Shown here: positions 14,667 through 24,367 of the stretch, one piece after another
Layout of the letters: the number at the start of each line of letters is the position of its first letter
Numbering within the stretch: the stretch's first letter is position 1
Position numbers and translations under genes: made by a program
The notes under the pieces: model-generated
Databases searched by the model: none
Told to the model about the DNA's origin: nothing
Seen by the model: the letters and a program-made list of their open reading frames with translations, nothing else
Origin: Pseudomonadota bacterium
GTDB taxonomy: Bacteria; Myxococcota_A; Polyangia; Haliangiales; Haliangiaceae
Direction of reading: 5' to 3'
Length of the DNA stretch: 46,141 nt
Assembly: GCA_022360315.1 (NCBI GenBank)
Contig: JAKSDA010000032.1
Coordinates: forward strand, 1 to 46,141

Positions 14667-16289
14667 TCACGGCAACGTGCGACCGACAACTCGGTTTCTC
14701 CCGGCTCGCTTGGCCTGATAGAGCGCGATGTCGGCGGATTGGATGAGCAGATCGGATTGCTCTACCTGGCGCGGGTGTACGGTGGCGACGCCGATGCTGA
14801 TGGTTACATAGCTGCTCACGGTCGATCTCCGATGCGGAATTCGCAGTGCTTCGATCGCGTGGCGCAGGCGATCGGCGTGGGCGAGAGCATTCTCCGCACT
14901 GGTTTCGGGCAGAATCACAGCGAATTCCTCGCCGCCGTAGCGCGCGATGAAATCCGATACCCGCCGCAGTCCAGATGACAGCGCTTTCGCGATCTGACGC
15001 AGGCAATCGTCGCCGTACTGATGCCCGTAGGTGTCGTTGAGTGCCTTGAAGAAATCGACGTCGGCGAGCATTGCCGAGATGGGGCGATCTGAGCGGTAGG
15101 CTCGCCGCCACTCGACATTCAGAACCTCATCGAAACGGCGCCGATTGGCCACTCCGGTGAGCCCGTCCATGGCCGAGAGACGCTCCAGTTCGTCGATGGC
15201 TGCCTGCAGCCTCTGGTTGACGCTCGACAGATTGACGGCGCCAGCTACCTGATGGGCGAGGCTGCGAAAGACTGTCTGAACATAGGGTGTAAATGTATCT
15301 TTGGCGGCGCTCTCCAGGTTGAGGACGCCCAGAACGCGGTCGCGATAGCGTATGGGAACAATGTATTCGGACTGAATTGCGTCGTTTCCCGGCACGTAGT
15401 CCGGATCTGCGGCCGGATCCAACACCAGTTGTGGCTGCTCGGTCCGCACGCAGCGACCGCACACACCGACCGAGATCGGCCATTCATCGCCGTCGGGCAT
15501 TCGAAGCTCGAGCGACCCGGAATACGCTTCGAGTATGAATTTGCAGCCGCCTTCGTCCAGGAGGAGAATGCTGGCAATGTCGATCGGGAATTTCCCGGCA
15601 ATGTACTGCACGATGCGCTCGAGCAGTTCTTCCAGCTCGGTGGCTTCCATGGCGAGACGAGACAGCTGACTCATCATTTCTGTGAGCGTGGCCCAGCGGT
15701 GTAATTCTTCATATCGCTGGGCGCTGGCAATGGTGCCAGCGACCTGATTGGCCACAGTGGTGAGCAGAGGCAGCTTTTCGCTAAATCCCGACCGGTGTTT
15801 GCTGCCCAGGTGGATCAGGGCGGTGACCCGTCCGGCGTGCTTGATCGGTATGCAGAGCTCGCTGGCCATGCCGGGGACAATGCCCGCGGGTGGGCGCCCT
15901 GGCTTCGATTGAATGACCGCCTGCCCGGGATGCGAAGCCAAATGGTCCGGCGTCTGGATTGTTCGATCGTCCCCGATTGTCGTGTCGTCGAGTAGTACAG
16001 GGGTGCCGGCTTGAACAGCGCTGGCCACTGGATCACTGTCCAGCGACTTGCTGTCCCCGACCCGAAACTCCGTCGTCATATCGCTGGACAATGCTGCCCA
16101 CACAACTCGATTGTTCTCGTAATCGACGGACAAACACGCCACGAACTCCCATTGCAAGCGGGCGCGCAGGATATCGGTAATTCGCTGCAGTGCGTCGCGC
16201 AGCTCGATGTCGAGAGTGGCGACGCTCGCAATCTCGTTGAGCATGGAGAGCTCTCCGTCGGTTAGAGATTGCCCGGCCGTTTCCGACAT
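14667..16289 (-). CDS. GAF-GAF-GGDEF diguanylate cyclase
   Basis: This 540-aa soluble protein should make cyclic di-GMP in response to signals bound by two GAF domains, at about residues 20-190 and 205-355. A short coiled linker ('NQRLQAAIDELERLS') leads to the GGDEF domain at about 370-540. The active site is GGEEF ('FIARYGGEEFAVILPE'), and an RxxD inhibitory I-site lies five residues before it ('RVSD'), so the enzyme is predicted active and product-inhibited. It has no membrane segment. The gene converges with the PHM-like gene and lies 95 bp downstream of trmB on the same strand. Confidence 0.95.
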   Translation of the reverse strand: MSETAGQSLTDGELSMLNEIASVATLDIELRDALQRITDILRARLQWEFVACLSVDYENNRVVWAALSSDMTTEFRVGDSKSLDSDPVASAVQAGTPVLLDDTTIGDDRTIQTPDHLASHPGQAVIQSKPGRPPAGIVPGMASELCIPIKHAGRVTALIHLGSKHRSGFSEKLPLLTTVANQVAGTIASAQRYEELHRWATLTEMMSQLSRLAMEATELEELLERIVQYIAGKFPIDIASILLLDEGGCKFILEAYSGSLELRMPDGDEWPISVGVCGRCVRTEQPQLVLDPAADPDYVPGNDAIQSEYIVPIRYRDRVLGVLNLESAAKDTFTPYVQTVFRSLAHQVAGAVNLSSVNQRLQAAIDELERLSAMDGLTGVANRRRFDEVLNVEWRRAYRSDRPISAMLADVDFFKALNDTYGHQYGDDCLRQIAKALSSGLRRVSDFIARYGGEEFAVILPETSAENALAHADRLRHAIEALRIPHRRSTVSSYVTISIGVATVHPRQVEQSDLLIQSADIALYQAKRAGRNRVVGRTLP

Positions 16290-16384
16290 CGAATACGCCT
16301 CTAGGAACCGTACATGCTATGATCACCAGGCCGGTTTAGCAATATCATTGCCAATCTATACAGTCTCGGCTCTATGCCCACACG

Positions 16385-16996
16385 CTATTTGCGATTGTAC
16401 CAGAGACGCCAGATTGTCAAGCCTGTGTCCTCACAGTACTCCTCGCGGGAAGAGCGCACCCCGTAGGGGTTGCTTTTTTTCCAGAACGACCAGCTGCCGG
16501 CCCGATTGTTGTAAAGGTCGTCTAGCCGCTCGAATACATCCATGGCATCCAGAGCGACATCCCACACATCGCTCTGAAAAAAAACCTCACCACCAGATTT
16601 GAGTATATGGTAGAGGTCTCGTGCCAGCGTTTCATCGATCATGCGGCGCTTGCGGTGGCGCTCCTTGAACCAGGGGTCGGGAAAGTTGAGAAATGCGCGT
16701 TGAATCGAACAGGCCGGCACGATTTCGCGCAGATGATTATTGACGTTGCAAAACACCGCGTGCACCGGGAGGCCCCGTGATCTGGCCTGCCGATTGACCC
16801 ATTGTGCCATTTGGTCGCGAATTTCCAGGCCCAAATACAGTGCCGAGGGATCTTTGACCGCTCGCTCGAAGAGGAACTGTGCTTCGGCGCAGCCGACTTC
16901 GAGTTCGATTTCCCGGTTGCCGTCCAGCTGGGGCATGTCGCCGCGAAACTCGTGAAATGAGCTACCGAGTGGATTGACGTGATGGCGCAAGCGCAT
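16385..16996 (-). CDS. trmB: tRNA (guanine-N7-)-methyltransferase
   Basis: This 203-aa SAM-dependent enzyme forms m7G46 in tRNA. The sequence shows the SAM-binding 'LEVGCAEAQFLFERA' at about 32-46, 'YLGLEIRD' at about 54-61, and the TrmB-specific 'NFPDPWFKERHRKRR' at about 104-118. The C-terminal region 'NPYGVRSSREEYCEDTG' provides substrate-binding residues. The start at 16996 gives 'MRLRHHVNPLGSS', the usual position for this family. It lies 24 bp downstream of a Nudix gene, so the two probably share a transcript. Confidence 0.95.
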   Translation of the reverse strand: MRLRHHVNPLGSSFHEFRGDMPQLDGNREIELEVGCAEAQFLFERAVKDPSALYLGLEIRDQMAQWVNRQARSRGLPVHAVFCNVNNHLREIVPACSIQRAFLNFPDPWFKERHRKRRMIDETLARDLYHILKSGGEVFFQSDVWDVALDAMDVFERLDDLYNNRAGSWSFWKKSNPYGVRSSREEYCEDTGLTIWRLWYNRK

Positions 16997-17020
16997 ATGC
17001 AGATCGTGCTAGGTTTGGCT

Positions 17021-17473
17021 TTATGGCTCACGGACCACGGCGTCGATGGCCAGGAAACCGAACTGGCGCACATTGAGCGGCGAGGGAAGCTCCACGAGAG
17101 CGTCGCGATCGACCCAGCGATACCTGGAGAATTCGTGATTCGGTGTGATGTCGTGCTCGCCGCGGACATCGGCCACAAACACGAAGTTCATGTGAAGCCC
17201 TTTGCTTCCAGCGCGGTGTTCCTCATAGCCCAGATAGCCCGCTGGAACACCATCCAGAGAGCTGGCCAGCACGGGAAACGACCCCTCAATACCGGTCTCT
17301 TCGCGCAACTCGCGCACTGCTGCCAGAAGTGGAGTCTCGCCTGGCTCCATCTCTCCGCCCACGGGCAGCCAGGTACCGAGCCGATTGTGGTGGATGACAA
17401 GAACCTCGCCGCCCGTGCCGCCCCGGCGGGCATAGACAGCTACCGAAAACGCGCGCCTTTCGACGTTCTGCAT
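17021..17473 (-). CDS. Nudix hydrolase
   Basis: This 150-aa protein has an intact Nudix box, 'GEMEPGETPLLAAVRELREE' followed by TGIEG, matching GX5EX7REUXEEXGU. It begins 'RRAFSVAVYARRGG' with a 'LPVGG' turn before the box. It should hydrolyse a nucleoside diphosphate linked to another moiety, but the substrate cannot be told. I chose ATG 17473, with GAGGA just upstream, over a longer reading to 17611 that adds unrelated sequence. Probably cotranscribed with trmB downstream. Confidence 0.88.
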   Translation of the reverse strand: MQNVERRAFSVAVYARRGGTGGEVLVIHHNRLGTWLPVGGEMEPGETPLLAAVRELREETGIEGSFPVLASSLDGVPAGYLGYEEHRAGSKGLHMNFVFVADVRGEHDITPNHEFSRYRWVDRDALVELPSPLNVRQFGFLAIDAVVREP

Positions 17474-17689
17474 CGCGTCCTCGCTACCGGATCTCGATCG
17501 CTGCTCCAGCCATAGCCACTGGAGGCAAGACGTTAGCGATGGCCGGACTTTTAGGGTTCGCGCAGAAGCAAGATGCGGAATCTGCGCGTCGAGCGGCCCG
17601 ATCGCCTCCATGGTCAGCCCATGCAGCCAGGTTGGCCCAGGCCAGCCATCGGACCAGTGAGAGCCGCAACGCGGGCCGACCGGCAGGCA

Positions 17690-18334
17690 CTATTTGGGCA
17701 CCTTCTCCCAATCGGCTAAGAAGCGTTCCAGCCCTATATCGGTGAGCGGATGCTTGACTAGTTGCATCAGAACTTTGTGTGGGCACGTGGCCACGTCTGC
17801 GCCCATGCGTGCAGCTTCCAGAACATGTATCGGGTGCCGCACAGAGGCGACCAGCACTTCGGTGTCGAAATCGTAGTTGCGATAGATTTCGATTATGTCG
17901 GCCACGATGTCCATGCCGCCGCTGGAAATGTCATCCACTCGGCCGACAAAAGGCGAGATATAGCTGGCCCCGGCCTTGGCGGCCAGCAGTGCTTGAGTGG
18001 CCGAAAAACACAATGTCACGTTGGTCTTGATCCCTTCCTGGGCGCACAGCCGGACCGCTTTGAGCCCCTCGGCAATGAGCGGGATCTTGACCACGATATT
18101 GGGACGGAGCGCAGCCAGTGCGCGGGCTTCTTGCATCATGTCGTCGCACGTCGTCGCCACGACTTCTGCGGACACAGGCCCCTTGACCACATCGCAAATC
18201 TCGACCAGCACATCTCGAAACGTGCGACCGGTTTTGGCCACCAGCGAGGGATTCGTGGTCACACCATCGATGATGCCCATTGCTGCGGCTTCTTTGATCT
18301 CGTCAATATACGCAGTATCAATGAAAAATTTCAT
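17690..18334 (-). CDS. transaldolase / fructose-6-phosphate aldolase family (TalC/FSA type)
   Basis: This 214-aa short-form transaldolase starts '[17 protein letters not shown]' and carries '[12 protein letters not shown]'. The Schiff-base lysine is K83 ('VVKIPLI'). Further motifs are '[19 protein letters not shown]', 'SPFVGRVDD' and '[21 protein letters not shown]'. Its length matches the small decameric TalC/FSA subfamily, which transfers or cleaves three-carbon units in the pentose phosphate pathway. Whether it acts as transaldolase or fructose-6-phosphate aldolase cannot be settled by eye. It stands 216 bp upstream of the Nudix gene and is divergent from the DUF72-like gene. Confidence 0.93.
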   Translation of the reverse strand: MKFFIDTAYIDEIKEAAAMGIIDGVTTNPSLVAKTGRTFRDVLVEICDVVKGPVSAEVVATTCDDMMQEARALAALRPNIVVKIPLIAEGLKAVRLCAQEGIKTNVTLCFSATQALLAAKAGASYISPFVGRVDDISSGGMDIVADIIEIYRNYDFDTEVLVASVRHPIHVLEAARMGADVATCPHKVLMQLVKHPLTDIGLERFLADWEKVPK

Positions 18335-18451
18335 CTGGCTACAACTCTCCTACTTGAACTGCTCCAACGCTGATTGTACGGTTGGCTACACTGCGAAAGC
18401 ACGAGATTAATTGACGGCACTGTACGCGGCAAGCGTGGTAGGAGTCAATCT

Positions 18452-19255
18452 GTGCCTCACGACCCATCTGGAACCCCTTCCAGTCAAGATTCTCCCGCCA
18501 TTCTTGTAGGTTGCGCCGAGCTGCCCCCGGGATTACGGCGAGTTCGGTACTTCCAGCGCCTTCGCTATCTCGAAGTTGCCGATACGATGTATCAGCTGCC
18601 CAAGCTGTCGGTGTTGAGCCGATGGAGTGGCGATGCTGAGCCAAACGGGCGCTTTGGACTTTTGGCCCCCCAGGTCATCACGCACAAGCCGGATCCGCGC
18701 GGCTATCGGCGTGGTGGCGACAATCTGGCCCGAGAACAACTGGCCGACGCGGGTTGGTTTCGGGCCACCGATCTGGTCGTTCGAAGCGTCGAGGAGTTTG
18801 CTCGAGTTGTCCGCTCGGTTCCGACCGATGCGGTGCTCTTCCGCGCCCCGGCGGATTTTTCTCCGTCCGCGGCCAATCGCGAGGCTCTGCGCAGGTTCTT
18901 CACCGACATTGCGCCGGCAGAGATCTTTGCCGGCGCTGTGCGGGTTTGGGAGCCGCAGGGACTGTGGGAGCCGGCACTCGCGGCGCGAGTAGCAGCAGAG
19001 CTGGGTGTTGTCTATGCATGCGATCCCATGAGCAACGATCCCCTCGGGGCCAAGCCGGATTTCTTTGCCCGCCTACCGACGCGCGACGCCTACTTTCGCC
19101 TGACCGGATTGGGTAGAGCGCGCCAGCGTTTCGACGCCTACGCCCTGTCGACGCTACTCGAGACAGTTGCAGCGTATGATCGGGTGTGGATCGTCTTTGC
19201 CAACGCGGACAAGTATCCCGATTCGATGCAACTGCAACGCATACTCGAGCAATGA
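18452..19255 (+). CDS. DUF72-like protein
   Basis: This 267-aa protein resembles the DUF72 TIM-barrel family of unknown function. It has 'ILVGCAELPPGLRRVRYFQR' near the start, 'RYLEVADTMYQLPK', 'FGLLAPQVITHKPD', then 'AVLFRAPADFSPS' and a C-terminal 'YFRLTGLGRAR' with 'VWIVFANADKY'. The last stretch corresponds to the 'YVFFNN' region of the family. I chose GTG 18452 because GGTAGGAG lies 7-8 bases upstream and the frame before it is not protein-like. Some usual family residues are replaced, so it is a divergent member. It is divergent from the transaldolase gene and 128 bp before pepA. Confidence 0.75.
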   Translation: MPHDPSGTPSSQDSPAILVGCAELPPGLRRVRYFQRLRYLEVADTMYQLPKLSVLSRWSGDAEPNGRFGLLAPQVITHKPDPRGYRRGGDNLAREQLADAGWFRATDLVVRSVEEFARVVRSVPTDAVLFRAPADFSPSAANREALRRFFTDIAPAEIFAGAVRVWEPQGLWEPALAARVAAELGVVYACDPMSNDPLGAKPDFFARLPTRDAYFRLTGLGRARQRFDAYALSTLLETVAAYDRVWIVFANADKYPDSMQLQRILEQ

Positions 19256-19325
19256 GCTTTGAATCGAAGTATTGGGCCACCCATCACACGGACGCATTGG
19301 TCTGGCGAGTCAAGCCGTCCCTGGC

Positions 19326-19354
19326 TTTACATCGCCAGCTGGCTTCCGTATAAC
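19326..19354 (+). promoter_or_regulatory. sigma-70-type promoter for pepA
   Basis: TTTACA (19326-19331) and TATAAC (19349-19354) are separated by 17 bp, and transcription would start near 19361, 23 bases before the ATG. The spacer includes the palindrome GCCAGCTGGC at 19334-19343. Confidence 0.55.
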
Positions 19355-19383
19355 TGGCATGTTTGCCAGGACCCAAGAAGAAT

Positions 19384-20889
19384 ATGCAATATCGACACCT
19401 TAAGGGCCCACTGCAAGAGATTAAAAGCGACCTTCTGGCAGTGGGTGTGTTCGGTGACCCAACCCGCGACACCGTTTTCAAAGCGATCAACAAAGCCACC
19501 GAGGGACTGCTCAAAACAGTTGCCCGTGAACAGTGTTTCGCCGGCAAAGCATCCCAGAGCGTCGTGGTTCGCAGCGAGAGTATGCTTCCCGCCAAGCATC
19601 TCGCCGTACTCGGACTGGGGGAAAAATCGGCTTTTGTCCCGCCCAGCATTCGCGACTTTGCTGCTCGCACGGTAGCGATAGGCCAGCGTCTCGGTGCCCA
19701 TAACGTGGCATTGACGCTGCCACCGCTGGCTCTGTCCAGGCGTGCAGACGGTGTGCAATACGCCGTGGAGGGCGCTGTCATGGGCAGTTATAGGTTCAAT
19801 AAATATCGAACCCAGGAGGAGCCCAAAAACACCATCAAGCGATTTGGGGTTATTTCGAGCGCGGCAGATGGAAAGCTGACAGCTGCGCAATCCCGAGCCA
19901 TCAACGCGGCCCTCGCGCGGGGCGAGGCCGTGGCCGAGGCGGTATGTCGGGCCCGAGATTTCGTCAATGAACCAGCCGGCTATATGACGCCGAGCCGTAT
20001 TGCTGAAGAAGCTAAAAATCTGGCCAAAAAACACAATTTGAAGATCAAGGTTCTCGGCCGGCGCGAATGTGAACGGCTGGGCATGGGCATGTTCCTCGCT
20101 GTTGCCCAGGGATCGATCGAAGAACCCAAACTGATCCATTTAACGTATTCTCCGCCCGGTAAGCCCGCATCCAAGGTTGCCCTCATCGGCAAGGGTGTCA
20201 TGTTCGATTCTGGTGGATATTCACTCAAGCCGTCTTCCGCAATGGAAGATATGAAGATGGACATGGCCGGAGCAGCGGTTGTGCTCGCATCGATGAGTGC
20301 GATCGCCACTCTGGGGTCAAAACACGAAGTTCATGCCATTGCTGCCTGCTGCGAAAATCTGATCTCCGGTTCAGCCTTCAAGCTGCGAGATATTCTCACA
20401 GCGATGGATGGCACGACAGTGGAGATCAACAACACCGACGCCGAGGGACGACTCACCCTTGGCGACGCCATCATCTATGCTCGAACCAAGGTCAAGCCCG
20501 ATCAGATCCTCGATTTTGCTACTCTCACTGGAGCGTGCGTGATCGCGCTGGGCCCATATACGGCTGGTGTCATGTCTCACTCCGAGGATATGGTCAAACG
20601 CTGGTTCGACGCTGCAGAGCGCACGGGCGAGGACATGTGGCGCCTACCGCTTACCGAACGGCTCAAACCGCAACTAAAAAGCCATCTGGCCGACATGCGC
20701 AACACCGGGGAGCGCTGGGGTGGAGCCCTGACCGCGGGCCTCTTTTTGCAGCATTTTGCCGGGGACTCTCCGTGGCTTCACGTCGACCTGGCAGGTCCGG
20801 CGATGGCGGCGCGAAATCATGGTGCCGTGCAGCGCGGGGGCACCGGTTTTGCCGTAGCGACCATCGTCGAGTACCTCGCCCGAGACTGA
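19384..20889 (+). CDS. pepA: leucyl aminopeptidase (M17)
   Basis: This 501-aa cytosolic metallo-aminopeptidase removes N-terminal residues from peptides. The M17 signature NTDAEGRL is intact (D352, E354, R356), as are metal/catalytic residues K270 and D275 in 'GKGVMFDSGGYSLKP' and the 'MKMDMAGAA' stretch. The N-terminal ~170 residues form the macro-like M17 domain. The C-terminal catalytic domain ends 'HVDLAGPA...GGTGFAVATI'. I chose ATG 19384, with AAGAAG upstream; a TTG seven codons earlier is less likely. A good promoter precedes it, so it is probably transcribed alone. Confidence 0.95.
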   Translation: MQYRHLKGPLQEIKSDLLAVGVFGDPTRDTVFKAINKATEGLLKTVAREQCFAGKASQSVVVRSESMLPAKHLAVLGLGEKSAFVPPSIRDFAARTVAIGQRLGAHNVALTLPPLALSRRADGVQYAVEGAVMGSYRFNKYRTQEEPKNTIKRFGVISSAADGKLTAAQSRAINAALARGEAVAEAVCRARDFVNEPAGYMTPSRIAEEAKNLAKKHNLKIKVLGRRECERLGMGMFLAVAQGSIEEPKLIHLTYSPPGKPASKVALIGKGVMFDSGGYSLKPSSAMEDMKMDMAGAAVVLASMSAIATLGSKHEVHAIAACCENLISGSAFKLRDILTAMDGTTVEINNTDAEGRLTLGDAIIYARTKVKPDQILDFATLTGACVIALGPYTAGVMSHSEDMVKRWFDAAERTGEDMWRLPLTERLKPQLKSHLADMRNTGERWGGALTAGLFLQHFAGDSPWLHVDLAGPAMAARNHGAVQRGGTGFAVATIVEYLARD

Positions 20890-21102
20890 CCCACCGCATC
20901 TGCTTCACCTTGTGTACGCTCGCGCGGCCGCTGAATCCGGCGGCCTGACCCCCATTTATTCACCACCCCATCTGCTGCGGTTTGTATCTGCTGGGAACTT
21001 TGGGGCAGCGGCCGAAAAATCGCAACAGGTGAATGCAGACGCGCTCGAGATCGGTCTTATAGATTGGTTGCAACGGCCCAACAGGGCTGTTTCACAGCTG
21101 GA

Positions 21103-21131
21103 TTGACCGGACAAACAATATTTGCTACTAT
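21103..21131 (+). promoter_or_regulatory. strong sigma-70-type promoter for the CarD-like gene
   Basis: TTGACC (21103-21108) and TACTAT (21126-21131) are separated by exactly 17 bp. The untranslated leader would be about 40 bases, ending in GGAGG (21171-21175), 5 bases before the ATG at 21181. This is consistent with high expression. Confidence 0.65.
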
Positions 21132-21180
21132 TTAACTGGGCATTTTCTGCCCTAGTTCCAAATACAGATAGGAGGCGCCG

Positions 21181-21678
21181 ATGGAAAAAGCCCTCTCCGT
21201 TGGCGACGTGGCCGTGTATCCGGTACACGGTGTCGCGGAAGTCATCGCGGTCGAAGACCGCGTAGTTGCGGGTCATCCGCTCAGTGTATACATTCTCAAG
21301 GTCCGGGCTACTGGTTCGACGATCATGGTTCCCACCGTGAAAGCGGATGCAGTAGGGCTTCGCGCCCCCATTTCCGAGGACGAAGTAGCCGAGGTCTACG
21401 GCATTCTGCGCAGCCGCGATGGGGGACACAGCGCCCAGCCCTGGAACCGCCGGCAGCGCGAATACAATGAAAAAATAAAGAGCGGCAGTATCTTCGAAAT
21501 TGCAGAAGTATATCGCGAGCTGCGCCTGCTGGGGCAGAGCAAGGAACTCTCCTTCAGTGAGCGCCGCATGGCTGATACGGCGACGAGTCTTCTGGTGGCG
21601 GAGGTCGCCATTGCGCGCGATGTCAGCGAAGCGGAAATTTTGCACGAGATCGACGAAATCTTCGCGCTGGCGGCATAG
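21181..21678 (+). CDS. CarD/CdnL-family transcription regulator
   Basis: This 165-aa RNA-polymerase-binding protein has a CarD_CdnL_TRCF domain at about residues 4-70 ('LSVGDVAVYPVHGVAEVIAV', 'HPLSVYILKVR', 'TIMVPTVKADAVGLR'). An all-helical C-terminal domain follows to the end ('IFEIAEVYRELRLLGQSKEL', 'LSFSERRMADTATSLLVAEV'). In Myxococcus the homologue CdnL is essential and stabilises open complexes at rRNA and other promoters. CarD proper is longer, with an HMGA-like tail, which is absent here. The strong promoter and consensus GGAGG suggest an abundant product. Confidence 0.92.
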   Translation: MEKALSVGDVAVYPVHGVAEVIAVEDRVVAGHPLSVYILKVRATGSTIMVPTVKADAVGLRAPISEDEVAEVYGILRSRDGGHSAQPWNRRQREYNEKIKSGSIFEIAEVYRELRLLGQSKELSFSERRMADTATSLLVAEVAIARDVSEAEILHEIDEIFALAA

Positions 21679-21768
21679 CCGAGAATCTGCCGGACCAGCG
21701 GGCAGTTGACCCTCCAAGTATCGGACCAGGGCATTGGGTCGAGCCAATGATGCAAGTATCATCGGCCC

Positions 21769-22935
21769 ATGCTGGCAGCGGATATCGAAATAGCTGATAT
21801 CGAGCAACGACACTGGGCGGGCTGGTTCGAACTTCTGATTCCACCCGGGATGCGCTCTGCGCGCCCAGCGGTCGACCACTCGACGGATGATTTGTCCACC
21901 GAACTATCCATGCCGTCGAGCCCTTGCTGGGCGCTTGTTCTCTTGGAGCGCGACCAGCCGATACGGATCACAGTCAACACGTGGGATCGGAGCGCGGCAA
22001 GTCGAGTCACTGGCGGATACTCCGGTGAAGACAAGCAGGGGTCGCCCGGCGGAGCGGGGTGGTCGGGCCGGGAGAGTGTATGCTCGCCTACGTTGTATAC
22101 TGGCACTTCGCCGCATGCCCTCGGGATCTTGGCCACCGAACTCGCAGTCGACGCAGTGGTTGTTCTCGATTGTGCCATCTTGCCCGAGATCTATGCGGAC
22201 ATCGAATCCACGCTCGACCTGTCTGCGGACTGGGTAGCTCAGACCACGGTGGTATTGCGAGCTGTGAAGAAGTACAGCGGACGCGGTATCTGGACCGAGC
22301 CCGGCCTGCTCGACCTCTTGCCAGCCGTATCGTACGAGGCGTTGCAGAGCACCTTCGACCTGCTGATTCCCGATCGGACCAGCATGATTGCCTATATTTT
22401 TGACGACCGTCGTCCACAGATTTACGCCTCGGTCATTGCGGTCAAACAGGGCGGACACATCAGCCGTGTTGCCACCCATCGAGGTATCGCTCGTGATCTC
22501 GCCGAAGCGGCGTTTGCTCGCGACTGGCGCCGGCGCTATCCCGAGTTTATCAAACTCGTCACGCAGCGCTATGCGCCGCCGAGCGTGGCAGTGTTCATGC
22601 AGAGAGAGGCGTTCTATCGCGTGGCCGCGGGACCCACAGATCAGCTTGCGCGCGAGATGAGTGCGCGCAATGTCGTCATCGATCCCGCCCCTGCCTGGTT
22701 GCTGGGCCTTTTGGGTGGCGCCACGATGGCCGCATTTGCCACTCGTGGGGCCAAAGCCCTGGCCCGTGTATTGCCGTCATCGGCGCGCAAATTGGCCTCG
22801 GAGCTGGCCACCACTGCACAGGCCGTGATCCGCGATAGCGGAGCCCATCCCCTCGATGCGCTGGTTGATGTGTTGGGCTTCGATCCCATAGAACTGTGGC
22901 ATCGCACTCGCCATTTCTACCGGCGAGAGCTCTGA
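21769..22935 (+). CDS. hypothetical protein with one C-terminal hydrophobic segment
   Basis: This 388-aa protein belongs to no family I recognise. The first ~110 residues are polar and low in structure. A core at about 115-290 alternates hydrophobic strands and helices ('AVDAVVVLDCAILPEIYADI', 'VVLRAVKKYSGRGIW', 'SMIAYIFDDRRPQIYASVIA'). A glycine-rich hydrophobic stretch at about 305-325 ('AWLLGLLGGATMAAFA') could be a membrane segment. It lies 15 bp before the glycosyltransferase gene on the same strand, so the two are probably cotranscribed and may serve the same lipid-linked sugar pathway. The coupling is inference only. Confidence 0.7.
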   Translation: MLAADIEIADIEQRHWAGWFELLIPPGMRSARPAVDHSTDDLSTELSMPSSPCWALVLLERDQPIRITVNTWDRSAASRVTGGYSGEDKQGSPGGAGWSGRESVCSPTLYTGTSPHALGILATELAVDAVVVLDCAILPEIYADIESTLDLSADWVAQTTVVLRAVKKYSGRGIWTEPGLLDLLPAVSYEALQSTFDLLIPDRTSMIAYIFDDRRPQIYASVIAVKQGGHISRVATHRGIARDLAEAAFARDWRRRYPEFIKLVTQRYAPPSVAVFMQREAFYRVAAGPTDQLAREMSARNVVIDPAPAWLLGLLGGATMAAFATRGAKALARVLPSSARKLASELATTAQAVIRDSGAHPLDALVDVLGFDPIELWHRTRHFYRREL

Positions 22936-22950
22936 ATCGAAGCGATTACC

Positions 22951-24096
22951 ATGCTGCGTGACGACACTGATCGAATGTCTGACGGAGCGGCCGGTCCGCT
23001 CCATGAGGACTCTGCTTCGCGTTCCTTGCCGGGGCGGCCGGATGAAGACGGTCAAACGCGGCCGAGCTGTGTCGAGCCGCTTCCCCGGGTGAGCGTGGTG
23101 ATTCCCTGCTACCAGGAGGAAGAATCGATTCCCCATTTGCTCACCGCTCTCGATGAGACAGTCGCTGACCTGCAAGCGCAGGGGCGAACGGTGGAGATTA
23201 TCTGCGTGGACGACGGATCCAGCGACCATACATTCGAGCGATTGGCCCGTGGAGCGGCCGAGCGGTCATGGCTTCAGGTGGTACAGTTGCGGCGCAACTA
23301 CGGACAGACCGCTGCCATGGCTGCCGGTTTTGACCGTGCTCGGGGCGAGTATGTCGTGCCTATGGATGCCGATCTGCAGAACGATCCCGGCGACATTGCC
23401 GGGCTTCTGGATCATCTCGAACGGGGATACGATGTTGTCTCGGGCTGGCGCAAGAATCGCAGAGATCCCTGGCTCACCCGGCGCGTGCCGTCGCGTGTGG
23501 CCAACTGGATTATCAGCCGGATAACCGGCGTTGTGTTGCACGACTACGGCTGTACACTCAAAGCGTATCGTGCCGAGTATCTGCAGGGAGTGCGCCTCTA
23601 CGGTGAGATGCACCGTTTTTTGCCCATCTATGCTCACTGGGAGGGAGCGCGTATCACCGAGGTTATCGTAAAGCACCATCCGCGCAGATGCGGACAGTCG
23701 AAATACGGCCTGAGTCGCACGATCAAGGTATTGCTCGATCTCATCACGGTCAAATTTCTCGGTGACTACTCGACCAAGCCGCTGTATATGTTCGGTCGAC
23801 CGGGATTGTTCTGCTGTTTGCTCGGCATTCTCTGTGCCGTCGGGGCACTGGCCGAAAAATGGGCTATAGGGACATGGGTCCACCGCAACCCATTGGCGCT
23901 TCTCGCCGTCATGCTCTTCATCGTCGGCGTACAACTCATCGGCATGGGACTTCTGGCCGAGCTTCAGGTTCGCACCTACCACGAGTCGCAGCGCAAGCCC
24001 ATCTACAAGATCCGCGAGCAGATCAATCGCCCGCCCGGCGCAGTGCGCGACCAGACCGACGAGCCAGATCGAGAAGCGAGGATGGACCGGCGTTGA
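22951..24096 (+). CDS. GT2 glycosyltransferase, DPM/ArnC-like polyprenyl-phosphate sugar transferase
   Basis: This 381-aa protein has a cytosolic GT-A domain at about residues 45-270: 'VSVVIPCYQEEESI', nucleotide-binding 'IICVDDGSSDHTF', 'YVVPMDADLQNDP' with the DxD-type motif, and 'MHRFLPIYAHWEGARI'. Two C-terminal transmembrane segments follow ('LFCCLLGILCAVGALA' and 'PLALLAVMLFIVGVQLIGMG'). This architecture matches dolichol-phosphate-mannose synthase and ArnC-like enzymes that load sugars onto polyprenyl phosphate at the inner membrane. The first ~45 residues are charged and unrelated to the family, and a later ATG at 22975 is possible. The donor sugar is unknown. Confidence 0.9.
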   Translation: MLRDDTDRMSDGAAGPLHEDSASRSLPGRPDEDGQTRPSCVEPLPRVSVVIPCYQEEESIPHLLTALDETVADLQAQGRTVEIICVDDGSSDHTFERLARGAAERSWLQVVQLRRNYGQTAAMAAGFDRARGEYVVPMDADLQNDPGDIAGLLDHLERGYDVVSGWRKNRRDPWLTRRVPSRVANWIISRITGVVLHDYGCTLKAYRAEYLQGVRLYGEMHRFLPIYAHWEGARITEVIVKHHPRRCGQSKYGLSRTIKVLLDLITVKFLGDYSTKPLYMFGRPGLFCCLLGILCAVGALAEKWAIGTWVHRNPLALLAVMLFIVGVQLIGMGLLAELQVRTYHESQRKPIYKIREQINRPPGAVRDQTDEPDREARMDRR

Positions 24097-24367
24097 ACTG
24101 CAAGGCCGGTCGCGGTGAGGCTCTCCCACGCTTGCTCTGTATCGAGTCATCTCGAATGGTCGACGCAGAGTCTCGCCAGCTGTCTGTTATCTCGAGTGGT
24201 ATGAGAATTGATTTTCCTACAAATACCGACATGTGACCCTGGGCCGATGACGCTCTATTTCTTCGCCGTACGACTCCTTTATTCGCCATTCGTCGCTGGT
24301 TTTGACCAACCCATCGACAATGCCGGGGTGAATAACGCGAGCTAACTCTGTATCCTAACGGTCCGGC